This document shows positions 1-9,429 of a stretch of DNA of 64,000 nucleotides, in pieces. The stretch is from Gnetum montanum (taxonomy: Eukaryota > Streptophyta > Gnetopsida > Gnetales > Gnetaceae). The position numbers and the translations under genes were made by a program. The DNA lies in assembly GCA_015680685.1 (NCBI GenBank), contig MNCI01006688.1, positions 67,684 through 131,683 on the forward strand. Direction: 5' to 3'. The notes beneath the pieces were generated by a model that worked only from the letters and a program-made list of their open reading frames with translations, ran no database searches and was not told the origin of the DNA. How positions within the stretch are numbered: the stretch's first letter is position 1; every line of letters begins with the position of its first letter.

Positions 1-95
1 TCACCAAAGAGAATCTGCAAGTCCCCTTGATTTCACACCCTAATCATTCCCTCTTGGTCCATCCTTCTTCATTCTGNGTGGATTCTCTTTGGTGA
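1..95. other. Probable assembly join with inverted contig end around N
   Basis: A single N lies at 77. Bases 1-15 (TCACCAAAGAGAATC) are the exact reverse complement of bases 81-95. Read in reverse complement, 1-76 contains a motif (GTGTGAAATCAAGGGGA) that matches the 3' internal region of the Athila-like elements near 23750 and 27590 in the orientation that would continue properly into 96 onwards. The simplest reading is that the left contig was placed in the wrong orientation and joined by one N across a 15-bp overlap. A natural hairpin is possible but would not explain the N. Confidence 0.55.
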
Positions 96-1070
96 CATCT
101 GTGGGAGTTATCATGCAATATGGTCATACTAAGATCCTTGTAGATCTGATGAAAAATGGGAGTAAGAGTAATCAAAAGGGCACTCAGAAGTCAAACAATG
201 TTCTAGGGGGTCCCACTGGAAAGACATGCACCCATGCCTGAAGGTTGGCGATTTCTCTGGATTTAGTAAAGTGAAAAAAGAAGAAGAAGAAAGAGAAATG
301 AAAAAGGAAGTGCCATAAAACAAAAATCACTCCTCCCTTGTACTAAACGCCAAGTGATCGTACGCCTTGTTGTTATGGTACTTTCATAGTTGTTTATCAT
401 GGGATGAAACAATGCGATGTCACTTATTAGAAGGATGGACTTGGTCCTGATCTTGGAACGATGGGTTAATGATACATTAATCACGCTTTACACGCAGGAT
501 TCATTGTGCCCTGGGTTAGTTACCTCATGTCCAAATCTCTACGATCCCTTCTCTACTTCGTCTCACCTCACTGTTCGTGTAATTGTAGCTCATGTCCCGT
601 GTAGCATAGAATTTTCATCTCATTTCGGTGATATTTATATGTGTGTGTTTTGTGGAGTTAGTGCGGATTACATTTAACCCTTCTAGTGCCCACAGACACT
701 TTAAGTGTGGTTTCACAAGGGCATAATAGGTTGAAACCTGCTTTGGGGAGGATCCACTTGTGTAATTTTTTGTAATCTTCACTAATTCTTTCGCTAAAAC
801 ACACAAATTCTTACCCTCAGCTTAATTTTTTATAATTTTCTTTCCCCATTATTATCCCTCTATCATTTACATGTTCCAATGTACCATTACATTCCCTTTT
901 TTTGTAACTGCCAAATTTTTATTGCTAAAGTTCACATTAGTATCACTAACAGTGCCTCTCGAATCAATGAAATTACCCTAGAATATCTTAATACTTGCCC
1001 ATGTCCTCAATTTACACCATTAATTTCAAGAAAAATCATTAAAAAATTTGATATTTTCATGTGTCTCACA
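96..1070 (+). mobile_element. Decayed 3' internal region of an Athila-like Ty3/gypsy element
   Basis: This non-coding stretch is collinear, in opposite orientation, with the region between integrase and 3' LTR of elements A and B. Landmarks in order are: GACATGCACCCATGCCTGAAGGTT near 211-236 (reverse complement near 23430 and 27330), GCGATGTCACTTATTAG near 413 (near 27190), and GGGCATAATAGGTTGAAACC with CTTTGGGGAGGATCCACTTG near 718-760 (near 26890-26920). About 900-1070 has no recognisable match. No gene is supported: short ORFs in both strands have no family signature. I infer a fragment of an older element of the same family, on the + strand. Confidence 0.6.
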
Positions 1071-1080
1071 TTAGTAGGGT

Positions 1081-1170
1081 CGAGATATCACGTACGCGAT
1101 ATTGCGTCCCATGAGATATCGCGTACATAATGTACCGTACGCGATATCGCATCCTATTTTCCTATAAATA
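1081..1170 (+). promoter_or_regulatory. LTR U3-type promoter with GATATC palindromes and TATA box
   Basis: Three GATATC copies (1083, 1115, 1143) and one GATATT (1098), most within GCGATATCGC-like or GATATCGCGTAC contexts, lead to a TATA box, TATAAATA at 1163-1170. The final block (GATATCGCATCCT, then CCTATAAATA) matches the U3 of element B read on the minus strand (about 26013-25982). Sequence after the TATA box does not match the R-U5 of any LTR in the window, so this is a promoter module without the rest of a recognisable LTR. Confidence 0.6.
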
Positions 1171-1641
1171 GGATACCCCCGCCACAACACTTAGCATCAT
1201 TTTGCCATTTACGTAGGGGGAGCTTTTGAAATTTTTCTTTGCGACTTGCCATTGCGTGACCCTTGCTTTTTCACTCATATCTCGCTCACTGGTGCTCCGA
1301 TTTTAATTTCGTTTGAACCTGCTTGAACTTGGAGTGTTCAGCTTAGTCGTGGGGGAGAGACACTTATCGAAAAGTGCCTGACTTTTTTGAAATTTATTAT
1401 CTCCCAAAGGACATCAATTAGGGTAATTAAAACTAACACTTAGAAAAATTGTGCCAAAAATCATATGACCTTAGGTACACCGGGAGATTAAAATGAAATC
1501 CACCTAAGTCATAGGACCCATTATTATAATTTTCGGGCACAATCACACGTTATAACATAAGATCTTTAATTGAGGCAAGTAGTAAGGTATAACTTGACTT
1601 TAAAAACAATCTTACTAATGCTTGATCCGTGTGATTGCAGA
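1171..1641 (+). other. Candidate 5' leader and intron upstream of the coiled-coil gene
   Basis: No ORF of note. The 3' end looks like a plant splice acceptor: a branch-point-like TTACTAAT near 1613, then GTGTGATTGCAG at 1629-1640, with an ATG two bases later at 1642. Candidate donors are GGGTAATTAA near 1412 and TTAGGTACAC near 1473. A purine-rich GTGGGGGAGAGAC lies near 1350. I infer a spliced leader driven by the promoter at 1081-1170. No transcript evidence is available, and the exact donor cannot be chosen from sequence alone. Confidence 0.35.
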
Positions 1642-4412
1642 ATGACCCCGAAACATGCACAGCAGGAGGGTCCTGTTCAAGGTGGAGCAAAGCAACCTCG
1701 GAGAGGTGGAAGATAGGTCCCTGCCAGACAACATGTAGAATAGGAGGTGCAATCATTCAGCATCCATCAAGAAGAACCTCCTACAAGACAGTCTGGGTAG
1801 ACAGAAAGAGGAGCTGCTGCTGCACTTGAACCGGGACAACAACTCAGGTTACCCTCGGAATGTGTTCATGCTATCCATGAGAAGTCCACATTCACTGCGG
1901 TGATTGTGGAGCTAAACTTTGAATCTTTTGAAGAGTTCGCTCCTGAGGCTATTAGGGATCACCTCAAAGGGTCTCCCTTATGGCCTGTCCTCTTTGAAAA
2001 CGGTGCCTAGTACTTAGGAGAAATGTACCAGTTCTAGCACAATAGGGAGCAAGGCACCACGGTTAACATTTGTGGTGTTACAGTTGATTTCTTTGCGTAG
2101 GCTATTTCAGAAGTGTTAAACCTTTTGGATTCAGGCCCCCATGTTGCTCAGTTATCTACTTGATCGGACCCTGATGTGTGAAAGGATTGGTTAGAGAAGG
2201 CGTATGGCAGGGATAAAGCTTTTGGTGAGCTAACAACGGAAGAGCGAGTTTACTTTAAAATCAGAACCTATCACCTCTTCCCTACAAAAGGTTTGAAAAG
2301 AATATCGACGTATGCGGCGAGAGGATGTGTAGTGTTGATGGGAAAGATTAACGCTATCCTACCCCATCTATATTTGACGGAGATCCTAAGGCAATTTGAA
2401 GAACGGAAGTCAGGGAAGATGACACTGCCTTTTCCCTGCCTTATTAGAAAACTATGCCAATGAGCTGGTATTCGGGGGTACACAAATGATGTCCTCCGAA
2501 AGGCCCAGAATGCTTCTTATGCTAAGTTATTAAAGGCGCTAGCTCCAAGAAAGAGCACTGGCGAAGAGCTAAGACCTGATGAAGAAAAAGAACAGATGAC
2601 TGGACCACCTGCAACTCAACTTGCAGGACCCAGCCACAGGTCCCAGCCAACAACATGAAGCAGGACCTAGCATAGGTCAGGATCATCCACCGCCGCAAGA
2701 CTAGAGATCGTTGATGAGCCATCTTAGGGCCATCGCTGAGATGGTTAGTTGGGGAAGTCGTGATGATGCAAACCTCTTCCACGTCATCGATGATGCCGAC
2801 TAGCCTACTATTTTATTAGATTGCACAATTGGTGAATTATCAATTCAAACAGGAGGAGGGGAAAGCATATGGTCACAACAGATCTCAGGAAATGCAGAAT
2901 ATTTTCAAGTGTAGTTAGAGACTGGTGAAGGGGCCACTGTGGTGGTCATGCAACACCAGAATGCCACGGGAGCTACTGAAGTGGTCGCTGACCACATCAA
3001 AGAATCCTTTAACGTACCTATTATGCCACTGGTAGATCTTTTAGGAGCACGAGATGCTCAAACTCTTGCTGAAACCTCAATGACTCTTGCAGAACATGAA
3101 GATGTACTTGATAGATTGCTTCAAACAGGACAAGTAATGACATGTTTGTTTGACATCCCCCAGGATGTAACAGTAATTCAATCAGACCTCATTGCCACAA
3201 AGGGGAAGCTGGTCATATTCGAAGTAAGGGCAGAACATGCTGAAGCTAAAGTGCAAAAACTACAAGAGCAGCTTGTAGCCTTACACGCAGCACAGCGGGA
3301 TCCTCTATAATTTGTTTCCGCAGACCAGCTGGAAAATTTCAGAACCGAGCAATTAACAAAACTAATCGTAGAGAATAATAAGGTGGTAGAAGAAAAGGAG
3401 ATGGCCACTTGGGATGCCTCTGTAGCAAGGGCACAAACTCATGCGCATATTAAGGCACTCAAGGCCTTAGAAGAAGAAAATAAGCAGTTGGTTGCAGATA
3501 ACCTCCGGTTGACCTCCGTAGAGAAACAAAAGAATGTTCTCAATGAAAACTTTCATCAGTTGTGAGAACAATTCATTCGGGTCAACCGAGATGTAAGTTG
3601 TTTAGCCAGAGAGAACCGAACCCTCTCAATGGAGGAGGTACATGCTATTCGCCAGAAATCAGCAATTGAGATAAGCGCGTGGTAGAATGAGACTAAATGA
3701 CACAAGAAGCTAAAGGAGCATTTCCGTGATCAGGTGGGGATGTACAAACAAATCTTGGAGAAGGAGATCCATATGGCCAAGGCTCAAATCAACAACATCA
3801 GTGCTCAACACACTGATTGGAGGGCCATATTGGACACTTACGCCTTCGCCCACCAAGCGGAAGTTAAAAATCGGGACCTGCAGATCCAGGACTTGACCGA
3901 ATACATGGAGTTGGAAAACCTTAGATATGCCAACCTGGCCATGTTAACAGCAGGACACCCGAGGTCAGAGCTCGAGTAGCAGGTAGCTTCCATCCACATC
4001 AAATATGAAGCAGAATTTGCAGAGCGCAAGAAGCTAGCTGAGAAACTAGATGTTGCAAATTCTGAACTTGCGGTGGTAAAAGAAAGCTACCAGGGACAGA
4101 AAGATGTAGCAACTGATTTGGCTAGATGGCTAACAGATCTTCATGAATACAAAGATAAAGCCAGAGCCTATGAAAAGGAATGATGGGTGTTCACGGCATG
4201 GTATGTCAAAGCCAACCAATTTCCCACAACTACCTTATCCGTGGGAAGTGCCGACTCCGTCAAACATCGGAACATTAGCATGGATGACACAAGACCCTCG
4301 AACTGAAGAGGAAAAACTCCAGGCCATACTTCAACGCCATCAAGTTTCAAAGTCTGGAGCACATGACAAAGGGAAAGCACCCATGGAGGAGCCACCGCCA
4401 CCAGGAACTACA
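1642..4412 (+). pseudogene. Decayed plant-transposon-type protein with long coiled coil (non-pol cargo of an LTR element)
   Basis: One reading frame runs from ATG 1642 to about 2700, a second from about 2790 to 4183, and a third to a stop at 4413, so two shifts break an ancestral protein of roughly 900 residues. The N-terminal part (about 1870-2580) has the pattern of the 'putative plant transposon protein' family (PF20167-like, by eye): segments such as FEEFAPEAIRDHL and YHLFPTKGLKRISTYA, a hydrophobic block ending in LPHLYL, then FPCLIRKLC. A proline/glutamine linker follows. About 2960-4180 is strongly heptad-like, rich in Glu, Lys, Gln and Leu (LRLTSVEKQKNVL, LEKEIHMAKAQI). The C-terminus is proline-rich (MEEPPPPGTT). 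I count about 18 in-frame stops, nearly all TAG or TGA. There is no protease, RT or integrase. The gene sits directly upstream of a polypurine tract and LTR. Probable role: gag-like or structural protein of a non-autonomous element; function unknown. Confidence 0.6.
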
Positions 4413-4550
4413 TGAGTTTCCATTTTTGTAGTTGTAGCATTTTTTCTGTGTTGTGTCTTCCCACACTGTGGCATTATTTCATTTCTGTTTCCAGTTAATA
4501 ATCCCATACCTATCCACTGTGTAATCAATGGAACTTGTTCTCTTTTTAAC

Positions 4551-4583
4551 TCGAGGACGAGTTTTTATTCAGTTGTGGGGGTA
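4551..4583 (+). promoter_or_regulatory. Polypurine tract and conserved 3' context of the LTR element
   Basis: CTCGAGGACGAGTTTTTAT near 4551-4569 is followed by TTGTGGGGGTA immediately before LTR start TGATGAG. The same arrangement occurs in elements B (26101-26140 read on minus) and C (37953-37990 read on minus), where it reads CATGGGGGTA then TGATGAATT. The purine run is the expected plus-strand primer of an LTR retrotransposon, and the shared context ties the coiled-coil element to the Athila-like family. Confidence 0.75.
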
Positions 4584-5378
4584 TGATGAGATGCAATTCG
4601 CATAGGCTGCGATATCGCGTACATGATATCGTAGTGCACTGCAATTTCTATAAATAAGAGGCGGCTTTCCCAGTTTTAGATAATTAGGAATAGAAGTAGT
4701 GAAGCTCTGGCAGTTTGGCCACTCCAGAGATAGTTTTTTTTTTCCAGTGTCTGCCCGCAGTGTGGTGAATGTGATTGTACGGTGTCTTTATTCGAGTGTG
4801 ACGTACTTGGACATGCACATGACTAGCAATAAAGATCGAGATTACTTCATCATTGCAGCATTCACTTTGTTATTTATTTGTTTGTTTATTTAATGTTATT
4901 TACTATTTTCTCTCTCTCCCCTTAAACTCCTAGAACACGGAACGAGCATGACTTGATTACGAGCATTTAAGTGTGACTACTTGGTAGCCCAGTGGCGTAC
5001 CTAGGATCTACGTTTGGCAATCCTAGTGGTAGTTGTGCACGAGGTCCAAGATGTGTACAGTTGATCAAGGAATCGATTGCTCGTCGCACTTAGGCTAGAT
5101 TAGATTTCCTTATCTTTTCCTCCTAGCTTAGCTTAGTTAATATTATTTTCCACTGCCTTCAAGAGTAGCATTTAGATTAGGAAACACATCATACACCTCA
5201 CTCTGGACTAAACCATACGTGACAAATATAAATACTAGTCTAGGTGGGAAGATAGTGAACTGCGACCTAAGGATAACGATCTAGGTGCCACAACTAGTCC
5301 ATCTGTGGAGTTCGACCGAATCGCACATGCTACGCTCATTTCGTATGGTTGAGTGTAGGGGTACCTCGCCACTCATCA
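4584..5378 (+). mobile_element. LTR (795 bp) of the coiled-coil element, + strand
   Basis: The LTR starts TGATGAG after the polypurine tract and ends GGTACCTCGCCACTCATCA. It matches the reverse complement of the solo LTR at 5613-6478 and, more weakly, the LTRs of elements A-C. U3 carries GATATC at 4611 and 4625 and TATAAATA at 4649-4656. R-U5 contains CAATAAAGATCGAG near 4829, a likely polyadenylation region. This is the 3' LTR, because the coding region and polypurine tract lie on its left. No matching 5' LTR is visible in the window, so no target duplication can be tested. The following 5 bases are CTAGG. Confidence 0.75.
4611..4656 (+). promoter_or_regulatory. U3 core promoter: two GATATC palindromes plus TATA box
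   Basis: TGCGATATCGCGTAC at 4608-4622 and ATGATATCGTAG at 4623-4634 stand 19-33 bases upstream of TATAAATA at 4649-4656. The CpG-containing form of the palindrome is intact here, unlike in most older copies. The expected transcription start is some 25-35 bases downstream of the TATA box. Confidence 0.6.
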
Positions 5379-5612
5379 CTAGGCTAAGACCTATATCACT
5401 AGGCTAACACCTCATTATTTAATTTCAAGGAGATTCAACTATGCTTCAACAAGGTACAACAACTGCAAGAGACATTGGTAAGACAAGGGTATTATTAGTT
5501 CAAGTAACTCTTTCCCATAATGTAAGATTTTCCTTTAGTTGTCTAAGATAATAATTATGCCCCTTTTACAAGGCTATTTATCTACAATGAAAATATTTTA
5601 GAGCATCATCTT
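5379..5612. other. Spacer between two LTRs with a short direct repeat
   Basis: Bases 5376-5412 hold two near-identical units, CACTAGGCTAAGACCTATAT and CACTAGGCTAACACCTCAT, the first overlapping the end of the LTR. Nothing else is recognised. The last five bases (ATCTT, 5608-5612) are the left target-site duplication of the solo LTR. Confidence 0.5.
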
Positions 5613-6478
5613 TGATGAGTGGCGAGGTACCCTACGTCCAACCATACAAATCACAAGCGTTCACTCATGATCTAGTCAAATTCTGTGGATGGGACTAGTT
5701 GTGCATCTAAACCATTATGCTCTGATTACAGTTTGCTATCTTTCCACTTAGACTAGTGGTAGCTTTGTCATGTATGATTTAGTCCAAAGTGAGGCATATA
5801 ATGATGTCGTCTAATCCTATGCTGCTCCTAATGATGATAAAGAGATTAATTAATTAAGCTAACGAACAATGGAAAATAAGATCTAAACTAGCCTATGTGC
5901 GATGAGTAGCTGTCCCCAATTGTTTGTACATGCCTTGGACTTTGTATAACTACTACTGGGATTGCCAAGCATACGTCACTAGGCTTGCCAAATAATACAT
6001 TGCTGGGTTACCAAGTAACTACTCTTAAGCACTCGTGATTAAGTCATACTCATTCTGCTTAATGACGGAAGTAGTAAATAGCAATAAATGGAAACATTAA
6101 CTAAAAAAAATAGTAAATAATTAAATAATTAAATCAACAATAATCTAAGTGAATGTTGCAATGATGGAGGTAATCTCGATCTTTATTTCCAGTCATGTAA
6201 CATGTCCAAGTATGTCACACTTGAATAAGAATGTCGTACAATCACAAACATCACATTGCAAGCATGCACTGGGAATAACAAAACTTGAATTCAGAAATCT
6301 AAGAAAGACTATAAAAAATTAACAAAAAACTCTTTTTCAACTATGCACCCAAGTGTTGTATTTATAGGCTGGCATGAAGGAGATGATATCGAATATCTAA
6401 CATCACTTCTTGGGCTCTGATATCGGGTATATGATATTGAGGCTTCGATAACAGAGCAAACCAAATCATGACTCATCA
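5613..6478 (-). mobile_element. Solo LTR (866 bp) of the Athila-like family with perfect target duplication
   Basis: The ends are TGATGAGTGGCGAGGTACCC (left, + strand) and ATGACTCATCA (right), the inverted terminal form of the family. The element is in minus orientation, with the reversed TATA box (TATTTATA) at 6359-6366 and GATATC at 6385 and 6419 plus GATATT at 6433. The five bases before (ATCTT, 5608-5612) and after (ATCTT, 6479-6483) are identical. No polypurine tract or primer site adjoins either end. This is a textbook product of LTR-LTR recombination after insertion. Confidence 0.88.
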
Positions 6479-6483
6479 ATCTT

Positions 6484-7317
6484 GTTATGAGTCCTCCCTT
6501 TCTTAAACACTAGAGTCCGAATAGCCTGATATTTCATACTCTTATCCAGATTCTAAACATTAGTGAACATAAGGAAATTAAGTTACCCATAAGACCTCTC
6601 AACACTACTTAACTAGTAATGGTTTATAGTAAGAGTTGATGCTTATTAGACAATAATGAGGTCTTCTACCCTGCTAACCTTCTCCTTAGAACTAGATAAG
6701 CTGAGCTTGATAATCCTTATCCTATTTCCCAAGTCTACCCTCTTAAGAGTCATAATCTTGTCTATAGACCATTTTAATACCTTTTAGTCTTTTAAAACTA
6801 CAAAAACTTGTTGAGATAATTCTAATGGTATCAAGTTTGTCTCAATTAAACTTATGCTTTGGAAGATATTAAGATTTAAAGTTTATTATAAAAAGTGTCT
6901 AATTAAATTTAATTTTAAAATTTTGAAGTTTAGAGTTGAACCCACATCCAAGTTGAAAATCAAAAGTTTTGAACCTTAATTAGGTAACCACTCAGCAAAA
7001 TAATTGTTTGCAAACAAAGTGCACATATTATAAGTTTAGAAAGTTTAAAATCCAGATTAGAAGAAGAAGAGAAGATAAAAAAGAAAAAAAAAAAAAAGCA
7101 ACACCCTGAAGGATCGCTGGGCCCGTGTGTGTAAACTTATGAATGCAAGGTGGTAAAAGAATAGTGGGCCATGCTACCTGACAGAAAGCTGGTGAGCTAT
7201 GCTATTTTACTTCCTGAATGCATCTTAAACTGCCACGCAAACACTGAATTATGTTGATGCATCTACTGTTATAAGACTGGGAGTGATTGGTTTTTTTGGT
7301 ATAGACTTGGATTAGGC
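6484..7317. other. Unassigned AT-rich sequence
   Basis: No gene or recognised repeat. A purine/poly-A run lies at 7060-7097 (AAGAAGAAGAGAAG, then a long A stretch). The minus-strand ORF of 60 codons at 7202-7384 has no recognisable motif and is not called. Confidence 0.4.
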
Positions 7318-7411
7318 GAGTTGCTGGGCAAACTTTTGGAACAGTGAAAATAACTCGTATAACTGGGGGAGAGTTACTCGGCAAACTCGTGAAACAGTGA
7401 AAATAATTGGT
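7318..7411. repeat. Two-unit imperfect tandem repeat, 53-bp period
   Basis: GAGTTGCTGGGCAAACTT (7318) and GAGTTACTCGGCAAACTC (7371) both continue to GAACAGTGAAAATAA or GAAACAGTGAAAATAA. Two copies only. No coding interpretation is convincing. Confidence 0.6.
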
Positions 7412-7493
7412 TACAATTTGAATTTTTACCCTTTAATCCCTTGAAAATATATAGATTTCGTAAATCGTGAATTACTCAGCTAGCCGGAAAATT

Positions 7494-7735
7494 CGAGACT
7501 CTGCGAGTACTCTCGTGGAAACTCAGGGAGTCTCGTAATAATAATGGGTAATAATAATGGATATATGAAGCATGGCCAATACCCATCCCACGAGGAAGAG
7601 CTCTCCAGGCTCTGCAACACACAAGGAAGAGTTCTCGAGACTCTGCCAGTACTCGTGAAAACTCAGCGAGTATCATAATAAGGATGCATCAAGCATGACC
7701 AATACTCAACAAACGAGGAAGAACTTGCAGATGCT
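7494..7735. repeat. Two-unit imperfect tandem repeat, ~142-bp period
   Basis: Unit 1 starts CGAGACTCTGCGAGTACTC at 7494 and unit 2 starts CGAGACTCTGCCAGTACTC at 7636. Both continue through GTGAAAACTCAGCGAGT-like sequence, an AAGCATG(G/A)CCAATAC block and a (C/A)ACGAGGAAGA block. Unit 1 is longer because of an extra GGGTAATAATAATGG stretch. The first repeat at 7318-7411 shares the CTCG(T)GAAAC element, so the whole 7318-7735 tract may be one decayed satellite-like block. Confidence 0.55.
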
Positions 7736-8484
7736 CATCTCCGTTGATCACCCACACACGATGCATGACAAAGTTCATAAATGAAAATAAAAAACATGCA
7801 CAAAATAGGGAATTTGTTTTTAAAAATGAATGGAAATAAAGGAAAAGAAAAAGTAGTGTATGGTTCATCATCACTGGTTTGGAAAACTATGATTTTCAAT
7901 GGTGCACTGTAGTCCCAGAAACCAGTACGTTGCAACTAGGAGTTACCATTTGCCATGACAAACGTGCACAGGTTTCTCACCTAAAGTCTTATTTTGGCAG
8001 GAACTCACTAATATTGCAGCACAACCAAGTTTTTATTTTAAGTGCATGGGCACTCTCTTCGATATAGTGAAACAAAAAAAACCGGTTAAATTTCCGAAAT
8101 CTTAATGGCATAAACATCAAAGCTAATGAATCTGATTCTTGCTATCGAGGATTTGCATTCAGGTATGTATTTTGGGATCCCCAGCGCATAGCATCAAAGG
8201 AAACACCAACATAAAGGCATTTTAATGGAGTTCAAATACATTCAAAGACAGTCCGTGATAGCCAACGACCACAGGAAACATCCCTTAATTTCCGTTACCG
8301 TCTCCTTGCACTGTAATGCCCAATTCTTTCATTTAAACATGGAGCAACAACTCTTACAACGATGACAGCGATTACAAAAAGAAAAATGGATTTGAATCTG
8401 CTAATTCAGGTAGTGTTAGCTCGCGCGTGTCTGTCGTGTCGTGTCCTGATGCCACATGCCATTTTCCCCAACTATTCAGGTGCC
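7736..8484. other. Unassigned sequence, higher complexity than surroundings
   Basis: The base composition is less AT-biased than in the neighbouring stretches, and CpG sites survive (GCTCGCGCGTGTCTGTCGTG near 8420). The + ORF at 7879-8067 (62 codons) and the minus ORFs at 7689-7935 have no recognisable family. It could be a fragment of host gene or UTR, or another decayed element; I cannot decide. The chromodomain element at 8485 inserted at its right edge. Confidence 0.35.
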
Positions 8485-9006
8485 TGTCATTGGGTGAAAC
8501 GCAGCAACGGTAAATCTTTCACACCCGGTGATAGCGCTAAGTGCCCCGACACCTAGCCACCTACTCGCAATGAATCACAACAATGCTCAAGCTCAACAGA
8601 AGCACACTTACAGGAAAACTCCCAACCTTTACTCTCAAAGGAAGACGTTACAACATATACAGAAGGATGTCCCAATGTGAGCAAAGCCTCTTGTATTTAA
8701 AGGCATGGGTGAACCCAGCAGCGGTCCCCTTGCGCATTTGTCTCACCTGCCTTCCTTTAATGGTAAGAGGTGCGCATGCGCTACATTAGTAGTCCCATCG
8801 CATCCGTCGCACCTACCCTCTTTTAATGATAAGAGGTGTGCATGCACTACATCTGGATGACTCCAGCTGTAGCCCCCTTGCATACATCATACCTGGCTCC
8901 ACCTGGCGGTACTAGATGTCTTTCCACACCCTAGCTGTGGATTAATTATAACTCACGTACACCTGCACATGCACCTACGATTGCGACAACTTAAGATGTT
9001 GTGACA
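8485..9006 (-). mobile_element. 3' LTR of the chromodomain element
   Basis: It begins TGTCATTGGGTGAAA and ends TTGTGACA on the + strand, so TGTCA/TGACA are the inverted termini. It matches 13472-13990 along its length (for example GGTGATAGCGCTAAGTGCCC and CATCTGGATGACTCCAGCTG in both). A reversed TATA-like TTGTATTTAAAGG lies near 8691. Confidence 0.88.
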
Positions 9007-9025
9007 AACCCACCCCCACCGAATG
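9007..9025 (-). promoter_or_regulatory. Polypurine tract of the chromodomain element
   Basis: On the minus strand the sequence is TTCGGTGGGGGTGGGTT directly before LTR start TGTCACAAC. Its position next to the 3' LTR and its purine run identify it as the plus-strand primer. Confidence 0.75.
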
Positions 9026-9044
9026 AGTTCGAGATCCTTGTCGG

Positions 9045-9200
9045 AAGTCCTTCCAGGTAGAGTTTGATCACGTCCTCAAACTGCCATAGGGTAACATCAT
9101 GTTCCCATGTGGCGTCCTCCCGACTACAGCCCTTCCACTGGACTAACTAGTTAGTGCGCTGATTCTTTCGATTAGCACCCTGGGTGCAATGATTACGAAT
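9045..9200 (-). pseudogene. Chromodomain at the integrase C-terminus
   Basis: The minus-strand translation contains LVQWKGCSREDATWE followed by LWQFEDVIKLY, the classic chromodomain pattern (aromatic, WKG, D/E, ATWE, then a C-terminal helix). Chromodomains in plant Ty3 elements are thought to direct integration to methylated heterochromatin. The aromatic residues W and W are kept. One stop lies just upstream of the motif, so it is not continuous with integrase as it stands. Confidence 0.8.
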
Positions 9201-9429
9201 TCTCTCAACTGTTCTTCGAAATTCCTTTCAGATGCCAAGAGGAGCTCTCCTAACCTCATGCCTCGCTGTGTCCTCATCCTCATAAAAGGGTTTGAGAAAG
9301 CTTACATGAAACGTTGGATGGATTTTCATTTGCTCTAGCAGTTTCAATCAGTAGGCCACATTCCCCACCTGCTTCACCACCTTGAATGGTCCATCGTACC
9401 TCTGAAGAAGGGCTTTGTGATACTGCTTA

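Noticed and set aside
1642-4183. TAG/TGA-only stops as evidence for stop-codon recoding or U-to-C RNA editing
   Set aside because: A TAA also occurs, two frameshifts are present, and the sequence sits in a decayed nuclear transposon. C-to-T decay at CHG and CG sites explains the pattern without a special mechanism.
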